64,000 nt of DNA from Trichomonas vaginalis G3 (Eukaryota > Parabasalia > Trichomonadida > Trichomonadidae): positions 26,676,556-26,740,555 of the forward strand of contig NC_067205.1 of assembly GCF_026262505.1 (NCBI RefSeq), read 5' to 3'. Both the position numbers and the translations under genes were made by a program. Below the pieces are notes generated by a model that worked only from the letters and a program-made list of their open reading frames with translations, was not told where the DNA came from and did not search any database. Positions within the stretch are counted from its first letter, which is position 1; each line of letters begins with the position of its first letter. Below, piece after piece: positions 28,801 through 36,971 of the stretch.

Positions 28801-29907
28801 TCACAATGTTTGATCATAAGTGAAGTCATCTTCATGGGTATTTAGAAATTCCAAGAGAAATTGCTTATTTCTCGCAGATGTAATATCTGAGAAAATCGAA
28901 TTTAAATATTCATAGAAACCCAAATCATTCTCCGGTTCGAATAATTCATCTGTTGCTTTTTCTGTTTTTTCTATGAATTTTAATAATTTGATTAATAAAT
29001 CTTCATCAGGAAGAATTATTGCTGCATTTGTGATAAAATTCCATATTGAGGTAATATGGCAATAATTACATTTATAAAATGTAATTTTATCCAAAATTTT
29101 TTGGCAAATTCGCATAATAGCATTAATATTTGAAGCTGAGATTAAACCTGTGATTACTTCTGTAGCTTTTGGAAAATCATCGCAATTTAATATCTCTTTA
29201 TATTGAATTGAGAAATAAAAAAAATCAAATGGATTCATTTCTTCAATTTCAAGGAGATTGTAAAAATTGATAGAAGTGTTATTGCAACAAATTGTATTTG
29301 CAGCAAAAAATATCATTTGCTCGATTCCATTTTTGGAATAAATTTGCTGGAACAATGTTAAATTAAAACAGTTGCTTAATTTTTCTTCATTGTTTTCATA
29401 AAAAAGTAACAAGTTTGCAACTGAAATTTCAAAATTTTGATAATTGCCAGTTATTTCAGTAAATATATATATTTGCTTTTCTTCATCTAAAAATGGCAAA
29501 TATTGATTTGCAATATTAACTAAAGTTTGGGATAAATTGTTCCAGTTTGATTTTACAATTTGTGAGCACATTATGTAATATGTAAATTTATCCGCTTTGT
29601 AGGAATTTAAAATTGTTTGTTGTTCTGTTTCAGTTAAATTACTGAATTTTTCAAGATTAATATTGTGATAAAAAATAGAATCCTTGAAACATTCTGATAT
29701 CTTTTCAATGTTTAAAACGGATGCTAAAAAATGTAAAAGAACTTCATCAGTCACTGTGATTTTTTTGAAAAATTTATCCCAATTCAAGCATCCAATTGAT
29801 CTTTCTGTCATTGTACTTATGCATTGATAAAGTTGATTTAATGAATCCGAAGAATAATCATTATGCTTGACTAGTTGAGTTAGTTGATACAGACTGTCGT
29901 CAGCCAT
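28801..29907 (-). CDS. hypothetical helical protein (host gene)
   Basis: A 368-residue protein rich in Asn, Ile, Leu and Phe, predicted by eye to be almost all alpha-helical, with helix pairs spaced like an armadillo/HEAT-type solenoid (for example KITFYKCNYCHITSIWNFIT and LPDEDLLIKLLKFIEKTEK). No catalytic motif and no signal peptide. A TCATTTT initiator lies at 29914-29920 on this strand, its A 12 nt before the ATG, which marks a normal host gene. Maverick A inserted about 75 bp beyond its stop codon, so the coding region looks untouched. Specific function unknown. Confidence 0.7.
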   Translation of the reverse strand: MADDSLYQLTQLVKHNDYSSDSLNQLYQCISTMTERSIGCLNWDKFFKKITVTDEVLLHFLASVLNIEKISECFKDSIFYHNINLEKFSNLTETEQQTILNSYKADKFTYYIMCSQIVKSNWNNLSQTLVNIANQYLPFLDEEKQIYIFTEITGNYQNFEISVANLLLFYENNEEKLSNCFNLTLFQQIYSKNGIEQMIFFAANTICCNNTSINFYNLLEIEEMNPFDFFYFSIQYKEILNCDDFPKATEVITGLISASNINAIMRICQKILDKITFYKCNYCHITSIWNFITNAAIILPDEDLLIKLLKFIEKTEKATDELFEPENDLGFYEYLNSIFSDITSARNKQFLLEFLNTHEDDFTYDQTL

Positions 29908-29913
29908 TTTAAA

Positions 29914-29920
29914 AAAATGA
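29914..29920 (-). promoter_or_regulatory. initiator of the helical-protein gene
   Basis: Minus-strand TCATTTT, 12 nt before the start codon at 29907, matching the trichomonad initiator. Confidence 0.6.
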
Positions 29921-29956
29921 ATAAAATTGTATAGTAAATTATATTTGTGAAATTTG

Positions 29957-30187
29957 TGACGCTACATTCAATCTAAGACCAATATCTCAAAGAATTCCTC
30001 ATTTAAGTATTACTTTTCATTGTTTTTTAAAAAATATCTTTGCTTATTTGTTCACTTTTTTGACATTTATTATATGCTTTTTATCATATTTCCGATGATA
30101 TGAATATATATTCTATATAAGAATGACGCTACATTCAATCTAAGACCAATATCTCAAAGAATTCTCATTTAAGTATTACTTTTCATT
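29957..30187. repeat. 65-bp direct repeat in a divergent intergenic region
   Basis: TGACGCTACATTCAATCTAA and the following 45 bp (29957-30021) recur almost unchanged at 30124-30187. The copies lie between the divergent helical-protein gene and the MULE transposase gene, one nearer each start. They may be a regulatory duplication or terminal sequence of the MULE; I found no inverted partner on the far side of the MULE. Confidence 0.7.
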
Positions 30188-30230
30188 TTTGATTCAATTT
30201 TCGAACGGTTTTCGTAAATTTTGCATCATT

Positions 30231-30237
30231 TCATTTT
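30231..30237 (+). promoter_or_regulatory. initiator of the MULE transposase gene
   Basis: TCATTTT at 30231-30237, its A 8 nt before the ATG at 30241. Confidence 0.6.
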
Positions 30238-30240
30238 TTA

Positions 30241-31314
30241 ATGGGAAAATCATCTATATTTAATCAAAAAAGAGCAAACTTTACAGACGAAAATAAAATA
30301 TTTATCAGGGAACAATCTGATAAATACCAAAAATCAACATCGAGAGATGAAAAAACGAATATAATCAAACAAGTTCTTCAATATTTTAATATTAAATACG
30401 CCGAAAATGAATCTAAAGCTGTCAGAAGATATTTTAGTTATATTGCAGTTAAAAATATTCCCGCAGTTACTGGAAAATATCCTGATACAATTGTTCGCAA
30501 AGATATGCTTTATTCGCATGATCATACAAATATTATTAATTCAAATAATATTGAACGTTACTACCGTTGCATCGATCATTCTTGTCAAGCACGTTATTTA
30601 GTTAAAATTGAGAACAGTTCAGTTTCCGAAGATTTACAAAAGGAACATATACCCGAATGCAGACAATTTAAAAAGTTACAAAATGAAAAAAATGATCTTC
30701 ATAAATCAATGACTCTGACAGAAATATACAATAAGGCAATGGCAAAATTTTCTGAAGACAATGGCACTTTTCAGCAGATTAAAAAATTTATGACAGAACT
30801 TGCTGTTGGTACTGATGAAAACCCATTAATTAAAGATTCATTGGTCAGGGAAGTTTATAATAAGTCCAGAAAATTTTCTGTTGGAGAAAAAATTACAGAC
30901 GATGAAATTGCTAATTTTTGTTTAATAAATGGCGAGCAGTTTTTCATTGGCCATGATTTTCAAGCAAATTGTGAGACGATGTTTTTTGGTTTTGAGAAGG
31001 CAATTCAATTTGCAAAAGAAGCCACAGATTTATTTTGCGATGGAACTTTTAAAATTACACCAAAACATTTTCAAAAAGGACAGATGCTAACAATTATGAT
31101 TTGTGAACCTTCAACAAATCAATATCTACCACTTTTATTTAAATTCATGAAAAACCGCACATTTGAATCTTATAAGAAGGCATTTGAATATATTTTTACT
31201 GCCAAGGGTATTCAATTTTCAAAGCTAATTCAAATTCATTGTGATTTTGAAAAGGGAATGATAGAGGCACTTCAACAATTTTTCCCTAAAGTCCGTATAA
31301 TTGGATGTTGCATG
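30241..31314 (+). pseudogene. FLYWCH/MULE-type transposase, N-terminal part
   Basis: A Mutator-like (MULE) transposase gene. The encoded N-terminal part has a zinc-binding FLYWCH/WRKY-like region (YYRCIDHSCQARYLVKIE... HIPEC, about residues 100-140) and the first half of the DDE transposase core: DLFCDGTFKITP (first Asp) and IQIHCDFEKGMIEAL (second Asp). The open frame runs into element C at 31315 and ends a few codons later. The remainder of the gene continues at 58016 beyond the insertion; the flanking codons match a MULE GC-x-FHF-x-QA motif across the target-site duplication. It is a plain cut-and-paste DNA transposon, the oldest layer of this stack. Confidence 0.85.
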
Positions 31315-31370
31315 CTAAGTTCGGTCAATGATAGGAATTGAGGGGAAATTAATCGTCGAGGAAGTACGAT
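31315..31370 (+). repeat. terminal inverted repeat of element C, left
   Basis: Fourteen perfect bases (CTAAGTTCGGTCAA) followed by a weaker match including ATCGTCGAGGAAGTA, paired with the end at 57960-58015. Confidence 0.8.
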
Positions 31371-31930
31371 TATGTAAAGTAAAAAAATGTTGTGGGATTT
31401 TTAATATTGTATATAATTTTATAATAAAATTTTGTGAGACATTTTAAGAAGCACATATAATTTTTTGAATTTAAAAATTAAAGTAGTGTTGAATGAATTT
31501 ATTGATTAATTTAATACGGATATTTCTCAAAATTAATCAAAAATAGGTTTTCAGAGAACTTTTGAGATATCTTTTCAAAATGTCTTTTTGAAAATATATA
31601 AGTATTATATCAAATTGAAAAAAGGTATTTATCAAAATTCGAAATTCTTAATAAAAAATAACTTTTCAGAGGATTGTGATTTTGAAAGCATGAGTAATAA
31701 GTAAAAAATATCTACGATTTTAATGAGGGAATTGTTCCTTATGAGGTATACATTATAACTATATAACTCATAAGGAACAATTCTTTCTTTAAATGGGAGA
31801 AACTTTGTCCGAATGTTAAACTATTCGGACAAAGTTTCTCCCATTTGTAGTGGAGATGGAAGGCTTTGAGGTATATTATATTAATATGTACCCAAAGCCT
31901 TCCATCTTTATTGTACAATTTAAAAATTCA
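31371..31930. other. non-coding part of element C with three consecutive hairpins
   Basis: AT-rich sequence beyond the 3' end of the integrase gene. Three strong stem-loops follow one another: 31729-31782 (AATTGTTCCTTATGAG with its complement), 31793-31845 (a 22-bp stem, ATGGGAGAAACTTTGTCCGA...) and 31855-31908 (GATGGAAGGCTTTG with its complement). All stems are perfect and their sequences differ. Confidence 0.8.
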
Positions 31931-32305
31931 GGAAAAATGTAATAAGATTTTTATAAAAATTAAGCGTTTATTCGTAATTGTGTATTCAATGTTCGGTATT
32001 TCTTTGATTTCGAAGTGTCCATCAATCATAACTCTCCAAAATGGCGTTTCACCCTGTTTCCAATGTGGTGTCTCATTGTAAACATCTTCTGGAGTCATGG
32101 GGCGAAAACCCTTTTTGGAAGGGTTTTATGTGGTACTGAGTTGTAATTTTTCCTGAATTTACAAGAAATTCTTGAATTTGTTTTGCATTTGAAGACCGGC
32201 CGACATTTCTTTCAAGAGACGGCCAGAGCCTTTCAATCTTGCCGTTCTGGCGCGGCATATGGGGGAGAGTGTGGCGGATTTGAATGTTGTTTCGCATGAG
32301 CCAAT
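31931..32305 (-). pseudogene. integrase/transposase of element C, C-terminal part
   Basis: Minus-strand coding sequence with the third catalytic region of an rve-type DDE enzyme: RHTLPHMPRQNGKIERLW, where E of KIER is the likely catalytic Glu. A basic C-terminal segment continues to about 31932. It abuts the target duplication of Maverick B at 32300-32305; the N-terminal part with the two Asp regions lies at 53933-54440. Interrupted by nested insertions and somewhat degraded. Confidence 0.7.
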
Positions 32306-32970
32306 AGTTAGTAAACATATCATGGGTACGGAGACACTGCGCGCCTCCTTACCCATTATATGTGAATTTGACACTTTACAAAACCGTTAACGTATATTTT
32401 ACAACACAAACGACAACACTAACTTAACCTTAAATATTTACAAAGCCGCCAACCACTTCACCTCACTAATGTAAAAAATAAACGTTCTCACTTACAAAGT
32501 ATTGCAACTCTCCCATTGCTGTGCTTCACACAACAGTTCATAATCTTCTGACTCACTTTCTTCTTCATATAGGTCAAAATCACTGTCAAAATAAATGTTA
32601 GTAAGTTTTGACAAAGCTAATGAAACACGTTTACCGTTTGTATCGTATGCTTGTATAAACTTTCCATTATGCTTGTAGTCATAAACGCTCAAACTAACTT
32701 TACCCTTTCTCCCTCGTATCTGATAGAATGTATTTTCACGAGGAACGAAGAACAAATTCTTGAACTCATGACCGTTGTAGTTTGTTATCTCAATAGTTTT
32801 CGTCATTTATATAAATAAAAATATAAAATAAAAAATAAACTTAAAAATTAATGATATCACCACCCTCACACGTATGAAAACATAGCACAAAAATAAATTT
32901 AGGTGAAGTGGTGAGATCTCACCTCTTTTTTCAACCCTGTTGAATTCATTGCTTTATAACTCTCTTCCTT
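32306..32970 (+). repeat. terminal inverted repeat of Maverick B, left (about 665 bp)
   Basis: Paired with 53255-53926. It contains a whole small gene, one AGGTGAGATCTCACC-type palindrome (32910-32923) and, at its inner edge, sequence equal to the 3' end of the gene 52752-53279 on the other side. Confidence 0.9.
32492..32806 (-). CDS. small protein encoded in the terminal repeat (left copy)
   Basis: 104 residues, MTKTIEITNYNGHEFKNLFF..., with FYQIRGRKGKVSLSVYDYKH in the middle and a very acidic Asp/Glu tail. The same gene lies in the right terminal repeat (53424-53744), identical except at the C-terminal end. A compact beta-rich fold is likely; function unknown. TATTTTTATTTATATAA precedes the ATG. 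Being inside the inverted repeat, it exists in two convergent-edge copies, so its dosage or its location may matter. Confidence 0.6.
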   Translation of the reverse strand: MTKTIEITNYNGHEFKNLFFVPRENTFYQIRGRKGKVSLSVYDYKHNGKFIQAYDTNGKRVSLALSKLTNIYFDSDFDLYEEESESEDYELLCEAQQWESCNTL

Positions 32971-33034
32971 TCTCCAACTCTTCTAACTTCTTCTTAAGTT
33001 CAGCAATGTTGTCCTCATGAAGTTTAATCTTTCC

Positions 33035-33190
33035 TTAAAATTCCTTCTTATCTAATGGTTGCTTTATCTTTCTAAACTGAACTCTACCATCCTTCATAGT
33101 ATGAACGTAAAAACCTTCTGGAACCGCTCCTGATTTAATGTATTCTACCAAAAACTTTTGTTTCATTGCTTCAGTGACTTTAGTCGTCAT
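33035..33190 (-). CDS. small ORF, Maverick B
   Basis: A 51-residue frame (MTTKVTEAMKQKFLVEYIKS...) ending PLDKKEF. Coding-like composition, preceded by TTTAATATTAAAATTTTTATTT-type A/T sequence. Coding-like coiled-coil sequence lies further along the strand toward 32945, so this may be part of a longer, broken gene. No family recognised. Confidence 0.35.
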   Translation of the reverse strand: MTTKVTEAMKQKFLVEYIKSGAVPEGFYVHTMKDGRVQFRKIKQPLDKKEF

Positions 33191-33238
33191 TTCAATCAAA
33201 TAAAAATTTTAATATTAAATAAAAATAACGTTATTTTT

Positions 33239-33517
33239 TCAGTAAGGAAACGCAGGAGTTTTACGATTTATTTGAGGAGTAGGTTCTGGTTTAAATGTTG
33301 GAGTCGGTTTAGGAGTTGACTTTTGAACAGGAGTTTGTACTTCCATAGGTTCAGGAGTCATTGAAGGTTTTGCTTGTGAAGGTGTTGGAGTTTGTTTAAC
33401 TTCAGCTACTTCAGTATTATTTACAACATTTGCTTTATTTCTTTTCAACATCATAACTGCTCCTGCTGTAGCTAGCAAACCTAGTGGGAGACCATATTTA
33501 TATAAGGACTTGACCAA
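33239..33517 (-). CDS. small membrane-anchored Pro/Thr-rich protein (Maverick B)
   Basis: 92 residues: a transmembrane segment near the N-terminus (YGLPLGLLATAGAVMMLKR, residues about 7-25) with a basic stop-transfer end, then a long Pro/Thr/Lys-rich tail (TPTPSQAKPSMTPEPME). It overlaps the end of the next upstream gene (33481-33678) by 37 bp in another phase. The topology suggests a membrane protein with a disordered tail, as found among virion membrane or entry proteins; that is inference. Confidence 0.5.
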   Translation of the reverse strand: MVKSLYKYGLPLGLLATAGAVMMLKRNKANVVNNTEVAEVKQTPTPSQAKPSMTPEPMEVQTPVQKSTPKPTPTFKPEPTPQINRKTPAFPY

Positions 33518-33678
33518 ATGCTATTTTTGACAGGAGCTGGTGGAACACCTAACCTTGGTGAGACTGCTCTTTGCCATTGTGCAGCTCGTAAGAAATATTC
33601 AATAGGTGCTCCATAATCGTTTGGTAAAGTTTGTTTCATAGATGGTGAAGGTTCACGAGAGCTTGATGAAGAACTCAT
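33481..33678 (-). CDS. Ser-rich small protein (Maverick B)
   Basis: 65 residues beginning MSSSSSSREPSPSM with a central EYFLRAAQWQRAVSPRLG segment. It lies directly downstream of the capsid gene (31 bp) on the same strand and overlaps the next gene. Function unknown; gene order suggests a structural role. Confidence 0.45.
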   Translation of the reverse strand: MSSSSSSREPSPSMKQTLPNDYGAPIEYFLRAAQWQRAVSPRLGVPPAPVKNSIWSSPYINMVSH

Positions 33679-33708
33679 TTATAAGCTTTAAAAATAAACG
33701 TTCATCCT

Positions 33709-35283
33709 TTATTCCTCACTGTCGTCCGTAGCTAAGTTATAGTCATCTAATCTTATTATTGGGATTCCATTAGCACGCACCTGAATGGCAAAGCAACAAT
33801 CCCTCATAAATCCAATAAGTGGCTTTGGTACGTTTTCAGTTGCTAGTTCAATAGGTCCTTTAACAGACAATTTGTATGTTATTGGAGCAGTAGATGTTTG
33901 ACCTTGCTGGAAGCAAAAGTCCACTTCTGTTGGAAAACCACATAAGAAATGTGTGTTGTCATAGCTATCCCATTTATGTTCCACACTACCATCATCCACC
34001 AATGACCTCATAACATCTTCATTAAATCCTATCATATCATTGTTTGTATTGCAAGCGTTCGCAACCATTTCATAAAATACAGGTCCATATGATTTTTCAG
34101 GTTCTGCAGGCATATTTCCATAAGCTCCCATGGAAAGCTGAAGATATTTAAACTTAGGGTTCTCAAAATTAACATAATAGTTGTCTTTCTTTCTAAATAG
34201 TGCCCAAATACTTTTAACATTAATAGGCGTATAAGCTGCTGTAAATGTTGCACTTGAACTATCTGTATTCTTTGAGAATGAACCGTCCATAGGAATCCAA
34301 TCCATAACTTTAACAGGAAAACATAAAGCCTCGTTTGTATAATGTTCTACAAGTTCTGTATAAATGTTAGGGTCTAAAGAGAATGACTTTGGATGAATGA
34401 AACATTCATTAAAATCCATCTTTGTTCGAAATAGTTGCTGGGTTACAGTTGTAATAGTAACTGTTCCACTAGCTTCTACTGCCTTCGTTATCATAGTGAA
34501 TGGTTCATTCCATGGAACAAATTTATTTGTCGGTGGATTTGAATCTGAAGCAAATGCAACTTTAAGAGTTGGATTGAAAGCAATGATATCATTTACAGAT
34601 ATAGATGTGCATTGTAAGGCGTCGCTACTGAACTTTACTTTAAGCTGAATGTTTCCTGCAAAAGCTGGAATAAATCGAATAGCTTCTAATGGAAGGAATC
34701 TTCTAACAGGAATTCTTAAACGAAGCTTAAAATCAAATGATTTTCCTGCTGTAATTGGACCACTAACAATTTGTCCTGTTCTGCATGTTCCCGAATGACT
34801 CCATACATCTTCATGTCGAGTCTTTGAGAAAACATCTACTTTCTTTATTTGTTCGGTAGTTTGTGAGTTTGAAGTTATATATGCTTCTTCTCTTGCGTTG
34901 TCTTGAGAATATACGATACGACCATTTGCAAGGATTTGATATCCAGCAACTGCATAGAAAGCGTCATCGAAACCAATCCAAAATCCTGGTGGGTTTGTTT
35001 TATTGGAACCTGAACCAATTTCTTTATCTACAATAAATTGACCTTCCATTTTATACGTAATGAATGTATTGTAAAGGTCCAACATATTTTCACCAGGAGG
35101 TGAGAGATTGAATGTTACCCATGTGTTATCTTTAGCAGTTCCAGGTTGTGATGGAATCTTTGCGTCAGAATATTTTCTATTAGTGTCACCAATTTGAACT
35201 GCATTGTCTATGATATCGAAATATGAGCGAATCTGATGAATATGCTCTGCTGGAGTAAATTCGTTTAGCTGTTCGTTCTGCAT
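33709..35283 (-). CDS. major capsid protein candidate, double-jelly-roll type (Maverick B)
   Basis: 524 residues, related to 8690-10156 of Maverick A. Shared landmarks: YAVAGYQILANGRIVYSQDN, DFKLRLRIPVRRFLPLEAIR, FIPAFAGNIQLKV, a long second beta-rich half with WALFRKKDNYYVN, and a C-terminal HFLCGFPTEVDF strand. Length and strand pattern fit Polinton double-jelly-roll capsid proteins. The motif TATTTTTATC lies about 15 nt before the ATG. It looks whole. The plus-strand frame 34397-34648 is a shadow. Confidence 0.75.
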   Translation of the reverse strand: MQNEQLNEFTPAEHIHQIRSYFDIIDNAVQIGDTNRKYSDAKIPSQPGTAKDNTWVTFNLSPPGENMLDLYNTFITYKMEGQFIVDKEIGSGSNKTNPPGFWIGFDDAFYAVAGYQILANGRIVYSQDNAREEAYITSNSQTTEQIKKVDVFSKTRHEDVWSHSGTCRTGQIVSGPITAGKSFDFKLRLRIPVRRFLPLEAIRFIPAFAGNIQLKVKFSSDALQCTSISVNDIIAFNPTLKVAFASDSNPPTNKFVPWNEPFTMITKAVEASGTVTITTVTQQLFRTKMDFNECFIHPKSFSLDPNIYTELVEHYTNEALCFPVKVMDWIPMDGSFSKNTDSSSATFTAAYTPINVKSIWALFRKKDNYYVNFENPKFKYLQLSMGAYGNMPAEPEKSYGPVFYEMVANACNTNNDMIGFNEDVMRSLVDDGSVEHKWDSYDNTHFLCGFPTEVDFCFQQGQTSTAPITYKLSVKGPIELATENVPKPLIGFMRDCCFAIQVRANGIPIIRLDDYNLATDDSEE

Positions 35284-35310
35284 GTATTTACTTCAGATAA
35301 AAATATCTAT

Positions 35311-35745
35311 TTACTTCATTATTCTCACTCTTCTTCTTGGCATTCGTGGTGGAAGTTGTTTCTTGACATTTTCAATGAACTGTACATTCTCTTTTGTCTC
35401 AACTTCTTTCACTGGTGGGTCAGGGTTCTTTGACTCGGTTTGTTTTTCAATGAAATTCACGAACTTTGCAATAAGCTCTTGGTTCGTTATTGAAAGTACA
35501 TCTGGCTTCTTTTCTTCTGGTTCTATTGGTGGCTCAGTTTGAACAGAAGGTTTTATATGGGCTTCGTGGACTTCACCCTTGCCATACACCTTAATGTTGT
35601 CGCTTTCTGCATTCGCTAATGGAACCTTTCTTTTTCTTACGTATATTTTACCATCTTTACTCTGACTTACGTAATAGAAAGGATGTTGTATTCCTCTTGC
35701 GTCATTTAATATAATAGACTCTCGCTCTGATTTTGACAAGCTCAT
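35311..35745 (-). CDS. Maverick B hypothetical protein, basic C-terminus
   Basis: 144 residues just upstream of the capsid gene on the same strand (27 bp apart). An N-terminal domain (GIQHPFYYVSQSKDGKIYVRKRKVP) of strand type is followed by an acidic/Pro linker and a C-terminal amphipathic helix with a basic end (PPRMPRRRVRIMK). The Arg-rich end could bind DNA or the capsid interior. No family recognised. Confidence 0.5.
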   Translation of the reverse strand: MSLSKSERESIILNDARGIQHPFYYVSQSKDGKIYVRKRKVPLANAESDNIKVYGKGEVHEAHIKPSVQTEPPIEPEEKKPDVLSITNQELIAKFVNFIEKQTESKNPDPPVKEVETKENVQFIENVKKQLPPRMPRRRVRIMK

Positions 35746-35790
35746 TTTACATCGGTTAAAGTTTTAATTTTGTTTTTTATCTGCAGTCAA

Positions 35791-36030
35791 ATGACTCAGA
35801 CAAGCCCTACGGACAAGACCCAAGGGGTCATAGATGTTGAAGCATTGAAGAAAGAAATTCGTGAGCAAATTTTATCCGAACTGAAGGAACAAAAACAAGA
35901 ACAAAAGCCAGAGAGACCAAAGAGAAAACTTAGTGAAAAACAACTTGCTGCATTAGCTGCTGGAAGACAAAAGAACCCACGTTTGCTGGCGAAGAAAGCT
36001 AGAGAAGAAGCTGAAGCAAAGAAAGAGTAA
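35791..36030 (+). CDS. small basic protein with AAGR-x-KNPRL motif (Maverick B)
   Basis: 79 residues from the ATG at 35791. A coiled coil (VIDVEALKKEIREQILSELK) precedes a basic segment PKRKLSEKQLAALAAGRQKN and a Lys/Glu tail. The KLSEKQLAALAAGR pattern resembles short DNA-binding motifs found in virus and phage basic proteins. Divergent from 35311-35745. Function is inference. Confidence 0.5.
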   Translation: MTQTSPTDKTQGVIDVEALKKEIREQILSELKEQKQEQKPERPKRKLSEKQLAALAAGRQKNPRLLAKKAREEAEAKKE

Positions 36031-36054
36031 ATGGTTTATTTTTATCCGAATTAA

Positions 36055-36911
36055 ATGTATAGACAAATACCTTTATCTGTTGCGTTCAGTAGTGAAAACC
36101 CTGACGTCAAAATAAAGGGGAACAGAGTAACGTTTAAGTTTCCAACAGACTGGATTGTGAACATAAATGAAGAGAAGTACATTGGCATAACATCTATGTA
36201 TATAACACGTGCTTTCAGAAAGGTTGACTTTATACTTCAAGTCGAGATAGAAAATGACGAACAGTCTTTAAGCGCCCAAAACATTCACATATACAAATAC
36301 TTTAAAGACGATACAACATTGCAACAATGTATGATTTCATTTAATGAGATGTTCGAGAAAAAGTTCAACATTGAAGTACAAACTTTACAGCCTTTACGTG
36401 AGTTTCTTGCACAACTGAAAGAAGAAGGTAGTCAGCCACAACTTATAGACTTTCATTATGAATTTAATGAAAATGCTGATGGAACTCATGACTGTCAATT
36501 CATTGTATTCTCACCATTCAATGAAGTAACTAAAAAGAAAAAAATCCATTACGTATAAGATTTCAAATCTCTGAACCAAGTGATGATTTCAAGAATGTTT
36601 TCAATTATGATGCAATGCTTCCGAGGAAAAATGAATTTTCCGAAATTAGATTTCCAGGTATTTGGGATAGAAAGCAAGCTATATTATATTCAAACTTAAG
36701 TAAGGGAGTTGAAAATGAGTTCATTGGTCATACAAGAACTTCACCACTTCCTAACCCTAAATACTATAAATTAACTGGCTTCAATCGTGAGTTTTGGATA
36801 GACATGTTCTCCACTCATGACCATAAAGCACCTGTTTTGCTACCTCCAGACCATAAGGACTGTCTCTACATTGAAGCACAACTCTTAAACTCTACCATCG
36901 CAGTATTGTAA
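36055..36911 (+). pseudogene. minor-capsid-like gene 1 (Maverick B), interrupted
   Basis: Coding sequence of about 285 codons. N-terminal part: VTFKFPTDWIVNINEEKYIG; C-terminal part: LPNPKYYKLTGFNREFWIDM and DCLYIEAQLLNS. The same order of strands occurs in the 293-residue protein 51645-52526 (YEYPRHWVEYVGGEKAIEI ... SPPKHYSITNFVSKFNIRLV ... GLIIEMILIAY), so B carries two paralogues of this family, as does A. TTTTTATCCGAATTAA precedes the ATG. Reading is not continuous. Confidence 0.5.
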
Positions 36912-36971
36912 ATGACCACATGGGCTTATTTTTATCACGAATGACCTCATTGCTGACAAAAATAAATGACC

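Noticed and set aside
29957-30187. Terminal repeat of the MULE
   Set aside because: Two direct copies on one side only, and no inverted partner found beyond 59206; kept as a plain direct repeat.
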